Positions 50,762-59,702 of a stretch of DNA of 64,000 bases are shown here, piece by piece (position 1 is the first letter of the stretch; every line of letters begins with the position of its first letter). Made by a program: the position numbers and the translations under genes. Source of the stretch: an uncultured Paraprevotella sp. (GTDB taxonomy: Bacteria > Bacteroidota > Bacteroidia > Bacteroidales > Bacteroidaceae); contig CAJUGV010000010.1 of NCBI GenBank assembly GCA_910586505.1, positions 15,587 to 79,586 on the forward strand, given 5' to 3'. Below the pieces are notes generated by a model. The model did not search any database, had not been told where the DNA came from, and saw only the letters and a list, made by a program, of their open reading frames with translations.

Positions 50762-53173
50762 ATGAAGAAACCAATCGGAGCATTTATTGCTTTTATTCTT
50801 TCGGCAATCTTTGCCCAAGCACAAAAACTCAATGTTGATTTTATCACTCCGTCCATCGTAAGGGTGCAATGGACAATGGACAGTATATTCACGGACAACG
50901 AAACAGGAGTATACATCTACGAAAAAGAAAAAATAAAAGTCAAGCATAAGGAAACTGAGAAATATCATATATTCACTTCGTCAGAACTTATCGTAAAAGT
51001 GAACAAGGAAAAGTCTGCAGTTTCATTCATTGATAAAAAAAACGGTAAAACTCTACTTAAAGAACATGACCTCCATCCTCACGGAGCAGAGTCTGTCGTA
51101 CAGGAACGAATCGTATACAACGACAAAACGGCACGCATGGTAGATACGGCAAACGGAAAAATAACGGTAAAAGACATTTTAAGACGAGACACAATCGGCA
51201 CCAGCACACGTTACTGCGTAAACTTTTCATATGCAGGCAACGACGCAATCTATGGACTGGGCTCCCACATGGAAGACTACATGAACCTAAGAGGAAAAAC
51301 TATGTACTTAACTCAGCACAATCTGAAAGTCATGATTCCCATGCTAATCTCTCCCAGCGGATACGGATTGCTCTTCGATGCGGGTTGTGCCATGAAGTTC
51401 AGTCCATACGTCTCAGACACAGAAAAGAATGAAACCGAAAGTTTTTCCATGGAACTTGAGGCAGCCCGCCAACTGGACTACTATTTTATTCACGGAGAAC
51501 AGATGGACGACATTGTGGCAGGTTATCATTATCTTACGGGAAAAGTGTCACTCATGCCTCGTTACCTTTTCGGTTACACACAATCCAAAGAACGTTATGT
51601 ATCGTCAGACGACATCATAAAAACTCTTCGTGAATACAGAAGACGCCATGTCCCCATAGACATGATTGTACAAGACTGGAATTACTGGCCACAAGGATGG
51701 GGATATATGAAAATGAATCCTAAGTTTTATCCGTCTCCAAAAGCACTTGCAGATTCCGTGCACGCCATGAACGCCAAACTGATGGTCAGCATCTGGCCCA
51801 ACCCTCAAAAATGCCCTCAGGAACAGGACTTCCGCAAACAAGGCTTCATGCTTGAGCATTCTACCTACGACGCATTCAGTCATGAAGCACGCAAATACTA
51901 CTGGAAATATGCCAACGATGAATTCTTCTCACGGGGTTTTGACGCCTGGTGGTGCGACTGTAGCGAACCCTTGGACGGAGACTGGAAACCTAATCCTCTA
52001 AACGGAGAAGCTTATGGCCGTGACTCGCACGAACAACGATGGATATTAAACAAAAATCTTCTCAGCGATGCATTAGGAGCAGAACGCAGCAGTTTATACT
52101 CACTCTATCACTCACGAGGTATCTATGAGAACCAAAGACTGACCACCGACAAAAAACGCGTAGTAAACCTTACCAGAAGTTCCTATGCGGGTCAACAAAG
52201 ATATGGCACAATGGTATGGAATGGTGACACCTATGCCTCTTGGCAATCATTCCGTCAACAGATCCCGGCCGGCCTCAATTATATGGCAACCGGAAATCCT
52301 TACTGGACTGTGGATGTAGGATCTTTCTTCACACGCAATGACGGAAAAAGATGGTTCTATAGTGGAGAATTTCAAAACGGCGTAAAAGACGACGGTTTTA
52401 AGGAATACTATACTCGTATGTTCCAATGGGGCACATTCTTGCCTATGCTCCGTAGCCACGGAACCGACACACCACGCGAAATTTGGCAGTTCGGAGAAAA
52501 AGGAACTTCATACTATGATGCCATTCTTAAAATGATACACTTACGCTATTCGCTCATACCTTATATATATAGTATGGCAGCCATGCAATCCAGGTACAGT
52601 TATACGATGGCACGCTGTCTGGCATTCGACTTCCCGAACGATACGGAAGTATTGGATATAAAAGACGAATATATGTTCGGAAGTTTCCTTGTATGTCCCA
52701 TAACCTATCCATTAAAGGAGAAATCGCACCGTAAAGTATATCTTCCGAAAGGTACAAAATGGACAGACTACTGGACAAACAAAGAATACGAAGGCGGAAA
52801 ATGGATTGAAGTACGGTCTGAAATAGACAGAATCCCACTCTTTATCAGATGCGGTAGCATAATCCCGACAACAGAAGTTGCAGAATATACCGGAGCACAA
52901 GTGGGTAAACCGGTCACTATAAACATATATCCGGGTAAAAATACGATGTTCGAACTCTACGAAGACGAGGGCGACAATTACAACTATGAAAATGGCTTAT
53001 CCTCTACCATTGTATTTGCATGGGACGAAAAGAAGCGTACCCTCACAATAAACCAACGGGAAGGACATTTCCCAGGAATGCAACAAGAGCGTACATTTAT
53101 TGTGAGAACCCCACTCGACAGCCAAACCGTTTCTTATGACGGTCGTAAAACCACAGTAAGATTTAAACACTAA
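50762..53173 (+). CDS. GH31 glycoside hydrolase (alpha-xylosidase/alpha-glucosidase type)
   Basis: This 803-residue enzyme has a signal peptide (FIAFILSAIFAQAQK) and GH31 layout: an N-terminal beta-sandwich, the barrel start YLFGYTQSKERYVSSDDI, and IDMIVQDWNYWPQGWGYMKMNPKFYPSP. GFDAWWCDCSEP holds the nucleophile Asp, WNGDTYASWQSFRQQIPAGLNYMATG the acid/base Asp, and RSHGTDTPREIWQF follows. C-terminal beta domains end in a DUF5110-like module (VTINIYPGKNTMFELYEDEGDNYNYENG). It cleaves terminal alpha-glucosyl or alpha-xylosyl groups; specificity is not fixed by sequence here. It converges with an AraC regulator and shares a terminator with it. The only promoter-like box, TATCTTCG (50717-50724), is imperfect. 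Confidence 0.92.
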   Translation: MKKPIGAFIAFILSAIFAQAQKLNVDFITPSIVRVQWTMDSIFTDNETGVYIYEKEKIKVKHKETEKYHIFTSSELIVKVNKEKSAVSFIDKKNGKTLLKEHDLHPHGAESVVQERIVYNDKTARMVDTANGKITVKDILRRDTIGTSTRYCVNFSYAGNDAIYGLGSHMEDYMNLRGKTMYLTQHNLKVMIPMLISPSGYGLLFDAGCAMKFSPYVSDTEKNETESFSMELEAARQLDYYFIHGEQMDDIVAGYHYLTGKVSLMPRYLFGYTQSKERYVSSDDIIKTLREYRRRHVPIDMIVQDWNYWPQGWGYMKMNPKFYPSPKALADSVHAMNAKLMVSIWPNPQKCPQEQDFRKQGFMLEHSTYDAFSHEARKYYWKYANDEFFSRGFDAWWCDCSEPLDGDWKPNPLNGEAYGRDSHEQRWILNKNLLSDALGAERSSLYSLYHSRGIYENQRLTTDKKRVVNLTRSSYAGQQRYGTMVWNGDTYASWQSFRQQIPAGLNYMATGNPYWTVDVGSFFTRNDGKRWFYSGEFQNGVKDDGFKEYYTRMFQWGTFLPMLRSHGTDTPREIWQFGEKGTSYYDAILKMIHLRYSLIPYIYSMAAMQSRYSYTMARCLAFDFPNDTEVLDIKDEYMFGSFLVCPITYPLKEKSHRKVYLPKGTKWTDYWTNKEYEGGKWIEVRSEIDRIPLFIRCGSIIPTTEVAEYTGAQVGKPVTINIYPGKNTMFELYEDEGDNYNYENGLSSTIVFAWDEKKRTLTINQREGHFPGMQQERTFIVRTPLDSQTVSYDGRKTTVRFKH

Positions 53174-53191
53174 TACAACACTGCAAAATAT

Positions 53192-53226
53192 AACCAGGAA
53201 GAAAGCCTCATCCTTTCTTCCTGGTT
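53192..53226. terminator. Shared bidirectional terminator overlapping araC-type gene end
   Basis: AACCAGGAAGAAA (53192-53204) pairs with TTTCTTCCTGGTT (53214-53226). T-rich sequence follows on both strands. The right arm lies inside the last codons of the regulator gene. Confidence 0.8.
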
Positions 53227-54101
53227 TTGTATTCAGATGGAGACATACCCATATATTTTGTAAACTGGCGGGAGAAATAAAGTGAATCTTCATAACCTAC
53301 CAATGGGCTGATCTGACTAATCTTCAGATCCGTAAAGTCTAAGTAATGACACGCCTCTTGTATGCGCAGATATCCCAAATAACGCAGTGGCGGAGACCCT
53401 GTTTTATCTTCAAAAACATTCGAAAAATAAGACGGAGAGAGTTTTACTTCTCTGGCAATATCCGTCAGACGGATTCTCTTGTTCAGATTCTCTTGCATGA
53501 AATGAATCGCCCGCTGCACCATATCCCTCTTTTCCTGCACCCCCGTAAAACGGCACTCCCGATATTCGCCCAGAAACTTCATCGAACCTAAAAAATGAAA
53601 TAGGCTCGTCGTTGCATATAACATATAATTTTTGTTATACCCAGAACTTACGGAAGCATAAATCTCCTCAAACAACATCAACCGCTCTTTAATACGGGAA
53701 TGCTCTGTAGGAAAAATATCATGAGGCTTGCCGAACCCGGCACTAAAGAAGGCGGCTTTCATTCCGTCAAAATGAATCCAGTATATTGTCCAAGGATTCT
53801 CTGCCTTACTCCCATATGCGTGCGCCTTATATTTAGGCAGGATAAAAAACTGGTTGGCACTGACTTCGTAACGCTTACTATCTAATTCAAACCATCCTTC
53901 GCCCTCCACACAATAAATCAGCACGAACTCCTGAGAGTCGTCTTCCTTTCGCTCGCAGTAATGAAAGTCTGCATGAGGGTAATAACCGATGTCCGTAATG
54001 TAAAGCTCACCTCCCAAAGGGTCACGCTTCAGTTCTTCAACTAAGAAGCCCGGCAACACAACCAAGCGTTCTCCTTTGAATCCTTCTTTTATCCGTGGCA
54101 T
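53208..54101 (-). CDS. AraC family transcriptional regulator
   Basis: ATG at 54101 gives 297 residues. The N-terminal cupin-like sensor domain (about 1-150) shows YYPHADFHYCERKEDDSQEFVLIYCVEGEGWFELDSKRYEV, which resembles the sugar-binding AraC arm. The C-terminal part has two helix-turn-helix units: NKRIRLTDIAREVKLSPSYFSNVFEDKTGSPP and LKISQISPLVGYEDSLYFSRQFTKYMGMSPSEYK. Direct neighbour and convergent partner is the GH31 gene, which makes an alpha-glycoside sensor likely but unproven. A consensus promoter lies just upstream. Confidence 0.92.
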   Translation of the reverse strand: MPRIKEGFKGERLVVLPGFLVEELKRDPLGGELYITDIGYYPHADFHYCERKEDDSQEFVLIYCVEGEGWFELDSKRYEVSANQFFILPKYKAHAYGSKAENPWTIYWIHFDGMKAAFFSAGFGKPHDIFPTEHSRIKERLMLFEEIYASVSSGYNKNYMLYATTSLFHFLGSMKFLGEYRECRFTGVQEKRDMVQRAIHFMQENLNKRIRLTDIAREVKLSPSYFSNVFEDKTGSPPLRYLGYLRIQEACHYLDFTDLKISQISPLVGYEDSLYFSRQFTKYMGMSPSEYKTRKKG

Positions 54102-54123
54102 AGTATTAGTCTTTGCAATATTA

Positions 54124-54154
54124 CAAAGATACAAATTTGAAAACAATTCGCAAA
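54124..54154 (-). promoter_or_regulatory. Consensus promoter of the AraC-type regulator
   Basis: Reverse-strand TTTG (54151-54154), 19 bases, TATCTTTG (54124-54131), 22 bases before the ATG; both boxes perfect. Confidence 0.8.
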
Positions 54155-54277
54155 TGGAAAAGGCTGAAAAGAACTTACCGGATTCCAGGCCAGATAGTAT
54201 GCCCCTAAATACCAGAGAATCCGAACATCATACCGAAATAAAATGCAGGAGAGTCATCATTTTACCAACTTTATGTG

Positions 54278-54285
54278 TATCTTTG
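54278..54285 (+). promoter_or_regulatory. Candidate -7 box for the glutamine synthetase gene
   Basis: TATCTTTG, 28 bases upstream of the chosen ATG at 54314. It supports that start over the earlier in-frame ATG at 54275, which would lie before the box. Confidence 0.65.
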
Positions 54286-54313
54286 GCACATAGCAACCTT
54301 ATTATCTAAACTT

Positions 54314-55816
54314 ATGAATCAAGAACTTTCCATGAATGCCAACAAGCTTGTAGCATTCCTACAAAAACCCGCCACAGAGATCACGAAAGCCGATATCATA
54401 TCATTCATCCGGCAGAATGAAATCAAAATGATCAATTTCATGTACCCTGCAGGTGACGGACGTCTGAAAACACTCAACTTTGTCATCAACAACCAAGCCT
54501 ATCTGGAAGCGATACTTACTTGCGGCGAGCGCGTGGACGGCTCAAGCTTATTCTCGTTTATTGAAGCCGGAAGCAGCGATCTTTATGTCATTCCCCGTTT
54601 CCGGACCGCCTTCGTTGACCCGTTTGCCGAGATTCCCACCCTCTCCATGCTCTGCTCCTTCTTCAACAAAGACGGCAAACCTTTGGAAAGTTCACCGGAA
54701 TATACACTCCACAAAGCCAGCAAGGCATTTTCCGAAGTAACCGGCATGGAATTTCAGGCCATGGGAGAACTGGAATACTACGTCATCGCTCCGGACAACG
54801 GTATGTTCCCAGCCTCCGATCAGCGCGGCTACCACGAATCCGGCCCTTACGCCAAATTCAATGCCTTCCGCACAGATTGTATGTTTTATATAGCACAGGC
54901 CGGAGGACAAATCAAATACGGACATTCCGAAGTAGGTAATTTCACAATAGACGGCAAGATTTATGAACAGAATGAAATAGAGTTCCTGCCGGTTCCGGTA
55001 GAACAGGCTGCCGACCAACTGATAATAGCCAAATGGATAATACGCAATCTGGCTTACCGATACGGATATGACGTGACTTTCGCACCGAAAATCACTACAG
55101 GAAAAGCCGGTTCGGGACTACACATCCACATGCGCATCATGAAAGACGGGCAAAACCAAATGATGGAAAACGGCATTTTATCAGAAACCGCCCGAAAGGC
55201 CATCGCAGGAATGATGGAACTAGCCCCCTCCATTACTGCTTTCGGAAATACAAACCCGATGTCTTACTTTCGCCTTGTACCCCACCAGGAAGCTCCCACT
55301 AACATTTGCTGGGGCGATCGCAACCGCTCGGTACTGGTACGCGTACCGCTTGGTTGGTCAGGCCGGACGGACATGTGTACATTAGCCAACCCTTTGGAAA
55401 CGGAGAACCATTACGACACCAGCCAAAAACAGACCGTAGAGATGCGCTCGCCAGACGGATCTGCCGATATATACCAACTATTGGCCGGACTGGCCGTAGC
55501 ATGCCGTCACGGTTTTGAAAAAGCCAATGCACTGACCGTTGCCGAGAATACATATGTCAACGTCAATATTCACCGGAAAGAGAATGAAGACAAACTGAAA
55601 TCTTTAGCACAATTACCCGATTGTTGCGAAGCGTCGGCGGACTGCCTGCAAAATCAACGCGACATATTCGAACAATACAACGTGTTCAGTGCGGCTATGA
55701 TAGATGGTATCATCAGTAAACTGCGCAGTTATGCAGACAAAACACTCCGTACGGAGATCATCGACCAACCGGAAGCCATGCTTAATCTGGTTCGCAGATA
55801 CTTCCACTGCGGGTAG
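54314..55816 (+). CDS. Glutamine synthetase family protein (type I-like)
   Basis: ATG at 54314 gives 500 residues. Landmarks are MINFMYPAGDGRLKTLNF at the beta-grasp, GELEYYVIAP for metal-binding glutamates, KAGSGLHIHMRI (ATP/metal His), YFRLVPHQEAPTNICWGDRNRS for the glutamate/ammonia site and VEMRSPDGSADIYQLLAGL. It should join ammonia and glutamate to glutamine, though divergent members of this superfamily ligate other amines. No GlnK or nitrogen regulator gene is adjacent. It converges with enolase at a hairpin. Confidence 0.88.
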   Translation: MNQELSMNANKLVAFLQKPATEITKADIISFIRQNEIKMINFMYPAGDGRLKTLNFVINNQAYLEAILTCGERVDGSSLFSFIEAGSSDLYVIPRFRTAFVDPFAEIPTLSMLCSFFNKDGKPLESSPEYTLHKASKAFSEVTGMEFQAMGELEYYVIAPDNGMFPASDQRGYHESGPYAKFNAFRTDCMFYIAQAGGQIKYGHSEVGNFTIDGKIYEQNEIEFLPVPVEQAADQLIIAKWIIRNLAYRYGYDVTFAPKITTGKAGSGLHIHMRIMKDGQNQMMENGILSETARKAIAGMMELAPSITAFGNTNPMSYFRLVPHQEAPTNICWGDRNRSVLVRVPLGWSGRTDMCTLANPLETENHYDTSQKQTVEMRSPDGSADIYQLLAGLAVACRHGFEKANALTVAENTYVNVNIHRKENEDKLKSLAQLPDCCEASADCLQNQRDIFEQYNVFSAAMIDGIISKLRSYADKTLRTEIIDQPEAMLNLVRRYFHCG

Positions 55817-55844
55817 CAGAGCCGCACAGCCTTGCCCATAAAAA

Positions 55845-55881
55845 TGCGGGACGCGAAAACAGAATTGTTTCGCGTCCCGCA
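55845..55881. terminator. Bidirectional hairpin between glutamine synthetase and enolase
   Basis: TGCGGGACGCGAAA (from 55845) pairs with TTTCGCGTCCCGCA (ending 55881). It lies between the convergent stops of the two genes. T-tract is weak on both sides. Confidence 0.72.
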
Positions 55882-55921
55882 CTATATGTATCCGGACAAT
55901 GCCTAATCACAATGCAAAACC

Positions 55922-57202
55922 TTATTTAATGCGCCTGTAACCATACACGGCCAATCCGCCCAGTTCCTCTTCGATGCGAAGAAGCTGATTGTATTTTGCC
56001 ATACGGTCTGAGCGGCTCAGAGAACCGGTCTTAATCTGCCCGCTGTTGGTTGCCACCGCTATATCTGCTATAGTAGCATCTTCCGTTTCTCCCGAACGGT
56101 GAGATGTCACGGTTGTATACCCATGACGATGCGCCATTTCTATTGCATCCAACGTTTCGCTAAGCGAACCTATCTGGTTGACCTTGATCAGTATGGAGTT
56201 TCCACATCCCATCGCAATTCCTTTAGAAAGGAAATCGACATTTGTCACGAACAGATCGTCACCCACCAACTGGCAACGGCTACCGATGCGTTCCGTCAAC
56301 TTCTTCCATCCATCCCAATCATTCTCACTCATACCATCCTCAATGGAATCTATCGGATATTTAGCGGTCAGTTTCTCCAGATAGTCAATCTGCTCATCCG
56401 AAGTACGCTTTGTTCCTCTCTCTCCTTCAAATATCGTATAGTCATACACCCCATTCTTATAAAACTCCGAAGAGGCGCAATCCATCCCTATCATCACATC
56501 TTTTCCCGGATTGTAACCAGCCACCCTGATAGCCTCCATAATACACTCAAGCGCATCTTCCGTACCATTCAAAGAAGGAGCAAAGCCACCCTCATCTCCT
56601 ACTGCCGTACTCAATCCGCGGTCATGAAGCACCTTCTTTAGAGCATGAAAAACTTCCGCCCCCATACGCAGTCCCTCACGGAAAGATGAGGCGCCCACCG
56701 GACGTATCATAAACTCCTGAAATGCGATAGGAGCATCGCTGTGCGAACCGCCATTGATAATATTCATCATCGGCACCGGCATCACATAAGTATTTACCCC
56801 ACCGATATAGCGGTACAACGGGATATCCAGGTAATTGGCAGCAGCCTTGGCCACGGCCAGCGACACACCCAGAATGGCATTTGCACCCAAACGGGATTTT
56901 GTCTTCGTTCCGTCTATCTCCAGCATCTTACGGTCGATAGCCCGCTGTTCCAGCACGCACCATCCGGCCAATGCCGGAGCTATAACCTTATTGACATTAT
57001 CCACCGCTTTCAGCACTCCTTTACCGCCATAACGCTGTTTATCGCCATCACGCAACTCCAGTGCCTCATGTTCACCCGTAGACGCTCCGGAAGGCACGGA
57101 AGCCCGTCCTGTCACACCACACTCCAGCATTACCTCCACTTCTACAGTCGGATTGCCGCGGGAATCCAATATTTCACGTCCTTTAATTGATTCAATTCTC
57201 AT
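55922..57202 (-). CDS. eno: Enolase
   Basis: This 426-residue glycolytic enzyme interconverts 2-phosphoglycerate and phosphoenolpyruvate. MRIESIKGREILDSRGNPTVE at the start, SGASTGEHEALELRD, GDEGGFAPSL, the metal ligands in GMDCASSEF and SIEDGMSEND, and the enolase signature LIKVNQIGSLSETL with catalytic Lys, followed by SHRSGETEDATI, are all present. No clear TAnnTTTG promoter box was found immediately upstream. Confidence 0.97.
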   Translation of the reverse strand: MRIESIKGREILDSRGNPTVEVEVMLECGVTGRASVPSGASTGEHEALELRDGDKQRYGGKGVLKAVDNVNKVIAPALAGWCVLEQRAIDRKMLEIDGTKTKSRLGANAILGVSLAVAKAAANYLDIPLYRYIGGVNTYVMPVPMMNIINGGSHSDAPIAFQEFMIRPVGASSFREGLRMGAEVFHALKKVLHDRGLSTAVGDEGGFAPSLNGTEDALECIMEAIRVAGYNPGKDVMIGMDCASSEFYKNGVYDYTIFEGERGTKRTSDEQIDYLEKLTAKYPIDSIEDGMSENDWDGWKKLTERIGSRCQLVGDDLFVTNVDFLSKGIAMGCGNSILIKVNQIGSLSETLDAIEMAHRHGYTTVTSHRSGETEDATIADIAVATNSGQIKTGSLSRSDRMAKYNQLLRIEEELGGLAVYGYRRIK

Positions 57203-57341
57203 ATTTACTCCTGTTTTTAATATTCAACATCTTTCCGGAAAAGGCAAGTCCTTCATTTCCAGCACTCCGCCTCGTTACCGATAAGGGTTTCTAACCAAGC
57301 ACAAGATACAGACTAAAACACGTATCAGCAAATCAAAGTAG

Positions 57342-58004
57342 TTAAATATGTAGCTTAATTCCGACAGACAGACTTAATATTTCTTTAAACCCAATACTGC
57401 GGTCACCGAAGAAAGTACAAAAGTCCGTATCACAAGCCCCCAACTCATAATAAAGGGAAATGTCCTGTATCCGCCAATTGGAAACATCCGGTATGTCATA
57501 CATAATACGCTGTCCCAAAGACAGGTTGGCACGCACGCGGGTGGAGAATCCATAATACCCTTTAGGGTAACGGTCCGGTTCATGCGTCCAAAACTTGTCG
57601 CTCAGAACGGAAGATACAAACAGACTACATGACAAAGGCTGAACCACCCATGCACTATGCCCGATGCGCAAACGCCAGGGCAAATAGGATTGTTTCAAGG
57701 CAACCACAGCCTTATGGTGCTCACTCTCAAACTTAGGCAAAAAACCTAAGATCACATCTGTCTCCCATTGCTCTTTTTTCCCATAAGTCCATCCCATACC
57801 GGCAGAGACCACTCCGACACTCCCTGCAAATTGCATCTTATAATGCCTGGGCATCAGACGTTTCCATCCTTCCATGCGACGTTCCATAATTTTCTCATAG
57901 CGCGTAGGAACAGAATCCGGTAATTCCGCTACATTCTGTCCCCGGCCCCGAAAAGGAAAGCAGGCCAATATACACACGCTAAAAACTACAACGTTCAATC
58001 TCAT
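57342..58004 (-). CDS. Predicted outer-membrane protein, unknown function
   Basis: This 220-residue protein has a signal peptide (VVVFSVCILACFPFRGRGQ) followed by beta-strands typical of a small outer-membrane barrel: MQFAGSVGVVSAGMGWTYG, WETDVILGFLPKF, GYYGFSTRVRANLSLGQRIMY, and a last strand EILSLSVGIKLHI. Its ATG lies 26 bases inside the end of the phosphoesterase gene, so the two are translated from one message. I do not recognise a named family; a role together with that phosphoesterase is inferred. Confidence 0.75.
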   Translation of the reverse strand: MRLNVVVFSVCILACFPFRGRGQNVAELPDSVPTRYEKIMERRMEGWKRLMPRHYKMQFAGSVGVVSAGMGWTYGKKEQWETDVILGFLPKFESEHHKAVVALKQSYLPWRLRIGHSAWVVQPLSCSLFVSSVLSDKFWTHEPDRYPKGYYGFSTRVRANLSLGQRIMYDIPDVSNWRIQDISLYYELGACDTDFCTFFGDRSIGFKEILSLSVGIKLHI

Positions 58005-58788
58005 ATCCCTCTTCCTTTATCGTAATTACATAATATCCTCTCTTACCCACTGTGGTACAGCCATAATACACTATACCATCGTCAAAGTATTCTTTCTCAT
58101 CCCAACTATGAATATGCCCGAACAAACAAAACTGTACTCGGGGAAAGCTGCAGACATAACGTTCGAAAGGGCGCCTTACATTATTGTTGAACTCACTGTC
58201 TCCAGGTGGAACATGCATGACCATAATGGTTTTTTCAATTTCATCCGGCATATCCCGCAACTCGTCCTCCATAAAATTAAAATCCGGAACCGGATGGCTA
58301 TAATCATATTCCAGTGCATTGGTGTTCAGGCAAACAAAACGTACATTACCCACCGTAAAAGCAAAATTATCCTTACCGAAAACTTTCTGATATACATCAA
58401 ATCCCGTCCCCAGACAGTCGTGATTGCCAAGCAGACATACGTAAGGCATCTGCAGTACGTTCAAATAGTCGCGCGCCCATAGAAATTCCTTTGTCTCACC
58501 GAAGTCTGCCAAATCCCCTCCATGAATAACAAAATCTATGTCGCCACGCTCATTAATAGCATTGACTACATCTTTAGTCTCATCATAACTACGTTGCGTA
58601 TCGCTGATCATAGCAAAACGAAACTCATGTTTCCCCTGCATTTTCGTTTCTATCAGACTAATGTTTTTTGCCGTCAGTCCGGTCTCTCCCTTAATGCGTG
58701 TATCATAGGGATGGTATTCTATCACTTCGCATCCCGATAAACAACAAGACATGACAGCTATACATATTCCAATCTTATATCTCCACAT
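57979..58788 (-). CDS. Metallophosphoesterase lipoprotein
   Basis: ATG at 58788 gives 269 residues with a lipobox LSGC (Cys20); an earlier in-frame ATG at 58845 lies before the promoter and is rejected. Calcineurin-like motifs appear in order: MISDTQRSYDE (Asp then unusual Gln), VIHGGDLADFG, LLGNHDCLG, IMVMHVPPGD and LFGHIHSWD. The first motif lacks the usual His of DxH. It should hydrolyse phosphoesters outside the inner membrane. It overlaps the barrel-protein gene by 26 bases. Confidence 0.87.
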   Translation of the reverse strand: MWRYKIGICIAVMSCCLSGCEVIEYHPYDTRIKGETGLTAKNISLIETKMQGKHEFRFAMISDTQRSYDETKDVVNAINERGDIDFVIHGGDLADFGETKEFLWARDYLNVLQMPYVCLLGNHDCLGTGFDVYQKVFGKDNFAFTVGNVRFVCLNTNALEYDYSHPVPDFNFMEDELRDMPDEIEKTIMVMHVPPGDSEFNNNVRRPFERYVCSFPRVQFCLFGHIHSWDEKEYFDDGIVYYGCTTVGKRGYYVITIKEEGYEIERCSF

Positions 58789-58807
58789 CTCTTTTTTCTT
58801 TTGTGGC

Positions 58808-58837
58808 CAAAGGTAATGAATTTGCGAAAAAGACAAG
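58808..58837 (-). promoter_or_regulatory. Promoter of the phosphoesterase/barrel pair
   Basis: Reverse-strand CTTG (58834-58837), 18 bases, TACCTTTG (58808-58815), 20 bases before the ATG; close to consensus. Confidence 0.62.
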
Positions 58838-58907
58838 TATTCCAAATGTACTTGTTCTTAGCTAAAAACCGTCTGCTCGACAAAAAAAAGTCTTGCGGAA
58901 GAAATAA

Positions 58908-58951
58908 AAATTTAGTGCGCACCATTTTTTAAAATGATGCGCACTAAATTT
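58908..58951. repeat. Dispersed palindromic element, copy D (variant core), also pfl terminator
   Basis: Perfect 14-base arms AAATTTAGTGCGCA (58908-58921) and TGCGCACTAAATTT (58938-58951) around CCATTTTTTAAAATGA. It shares the CATTTTTTAAAATG centre with copy C but has GTGCGCAC in place of GTGCTCAT, changed on both arms. On the reverse strand it is followed by TTTTTATTTC, 11 bases after the pflA stop, so it can act as the pfl operon terminator. Confidence 0.82.
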
Positions 58952-58962
58952 AAAGCCAGAAA

Positions 58963-59691
58963 TCAGCACAAAGGCCACCTGAATTTCTCACGAATATATC
59001 TGATGCGTTCAGCCGACAAAGGAGGAACATCATCAAGCAAATACTCCACACCTAAGTCTTTATACTTGAACACTCCCATCGTATGATAAGGCAACCATTC
59101 TATCTTACGGACAACCTTATACGGCTTCAGGTACTCCCACAACTCTTCCAGCAACCCGTCGTCGTCCGTGAGCCCGGGCACCACGACATGTCGTATCCAG
59201 ACTTCCTTTCCGCGCTTCTCCAACTCATCAAGCCAACGCAAAGCATTCCTTCCGTCATTTCCGCACACTTTACGACACAAATCCGGATGAAGAGCCTTTA
59301 TATCCAACATTATCAGATCTGTAAAATCCAACACCGAAAGAGTCTTCTCGTTAAATATCGTCCCGGCAGTATCCAGTGCCGTATGAATACCTTCCTCATG
59401 ACACAACCGGAAGAACTCCCGGCAGAAATCGGCCTGCATCAACGGCTCCCCTCCGGTCAACGTTACTCCCCCTTTGGCTATGAAACTTCTGTAACGCATG
59501 ACCTCTTCCACCAGTTGCTGAGGCGTCAGTTCATACTTTACTTCCGATTCCACACACCAGGTATCCGGATTATGACAATAAAGACAACGGAGAGGACAAC
59601 CTTGCAAGAAGGTCACAAAACGAATTCCGGGACCGTCCACGGTCCCGAAACTCTCTAAAGAATGTATTCTACCCAATAACGGTTTACCCAT
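58963..59691 (-). CDS. pflA: Pyruvate formate-lyase activating enzyme
   Basis: This 242-residue radical-SAM enzyme has CPLRCLYC with the cluster cysteines Cys32, Cys36 and Cys39. SFGTVDGPGIRFVTFLQG lies before the motif and GGVTLTGGEPLMQ binds SAM. HTALDTAGT, DIKALHP and RHVVVPGLTDD are typical of PflA. It forms the glycyl radical in PflB. It starts 11 bases after pflB. A palindromic element (58908-58951) ends the operon. Confidence 0.95.
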   Translation of the reverse strand: MGKPLLGRIHSLESFGTVDGPGIRFVTFLQGCPLRCLYCHNPDTWCVESEVKYELTPQQLVEEVMRYRSFIAKGGVTLTGGEPLMQADFCREFFRLCHEEGIHTALDTAGTIFNEKTLSVLDFTDLIMLDIKALHPDLCRKVCGNDGRNALRWLDELEKRGKEVWIRHVVVPGLTDDDGLLEELWEYLKPYKVVRKIEWLPYHTMGVFKYKDLGVEYLLDDVPPLSAERIRYIREKFRWPLC

Positions 59692-59702
59692 ACATCCACC
59701 TC

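Noticed and set aside
19072..58951. CRISPR array
   Set aside because: The repeats are palindromes tens of kilobases apart with no regular spacers and no cas genes.
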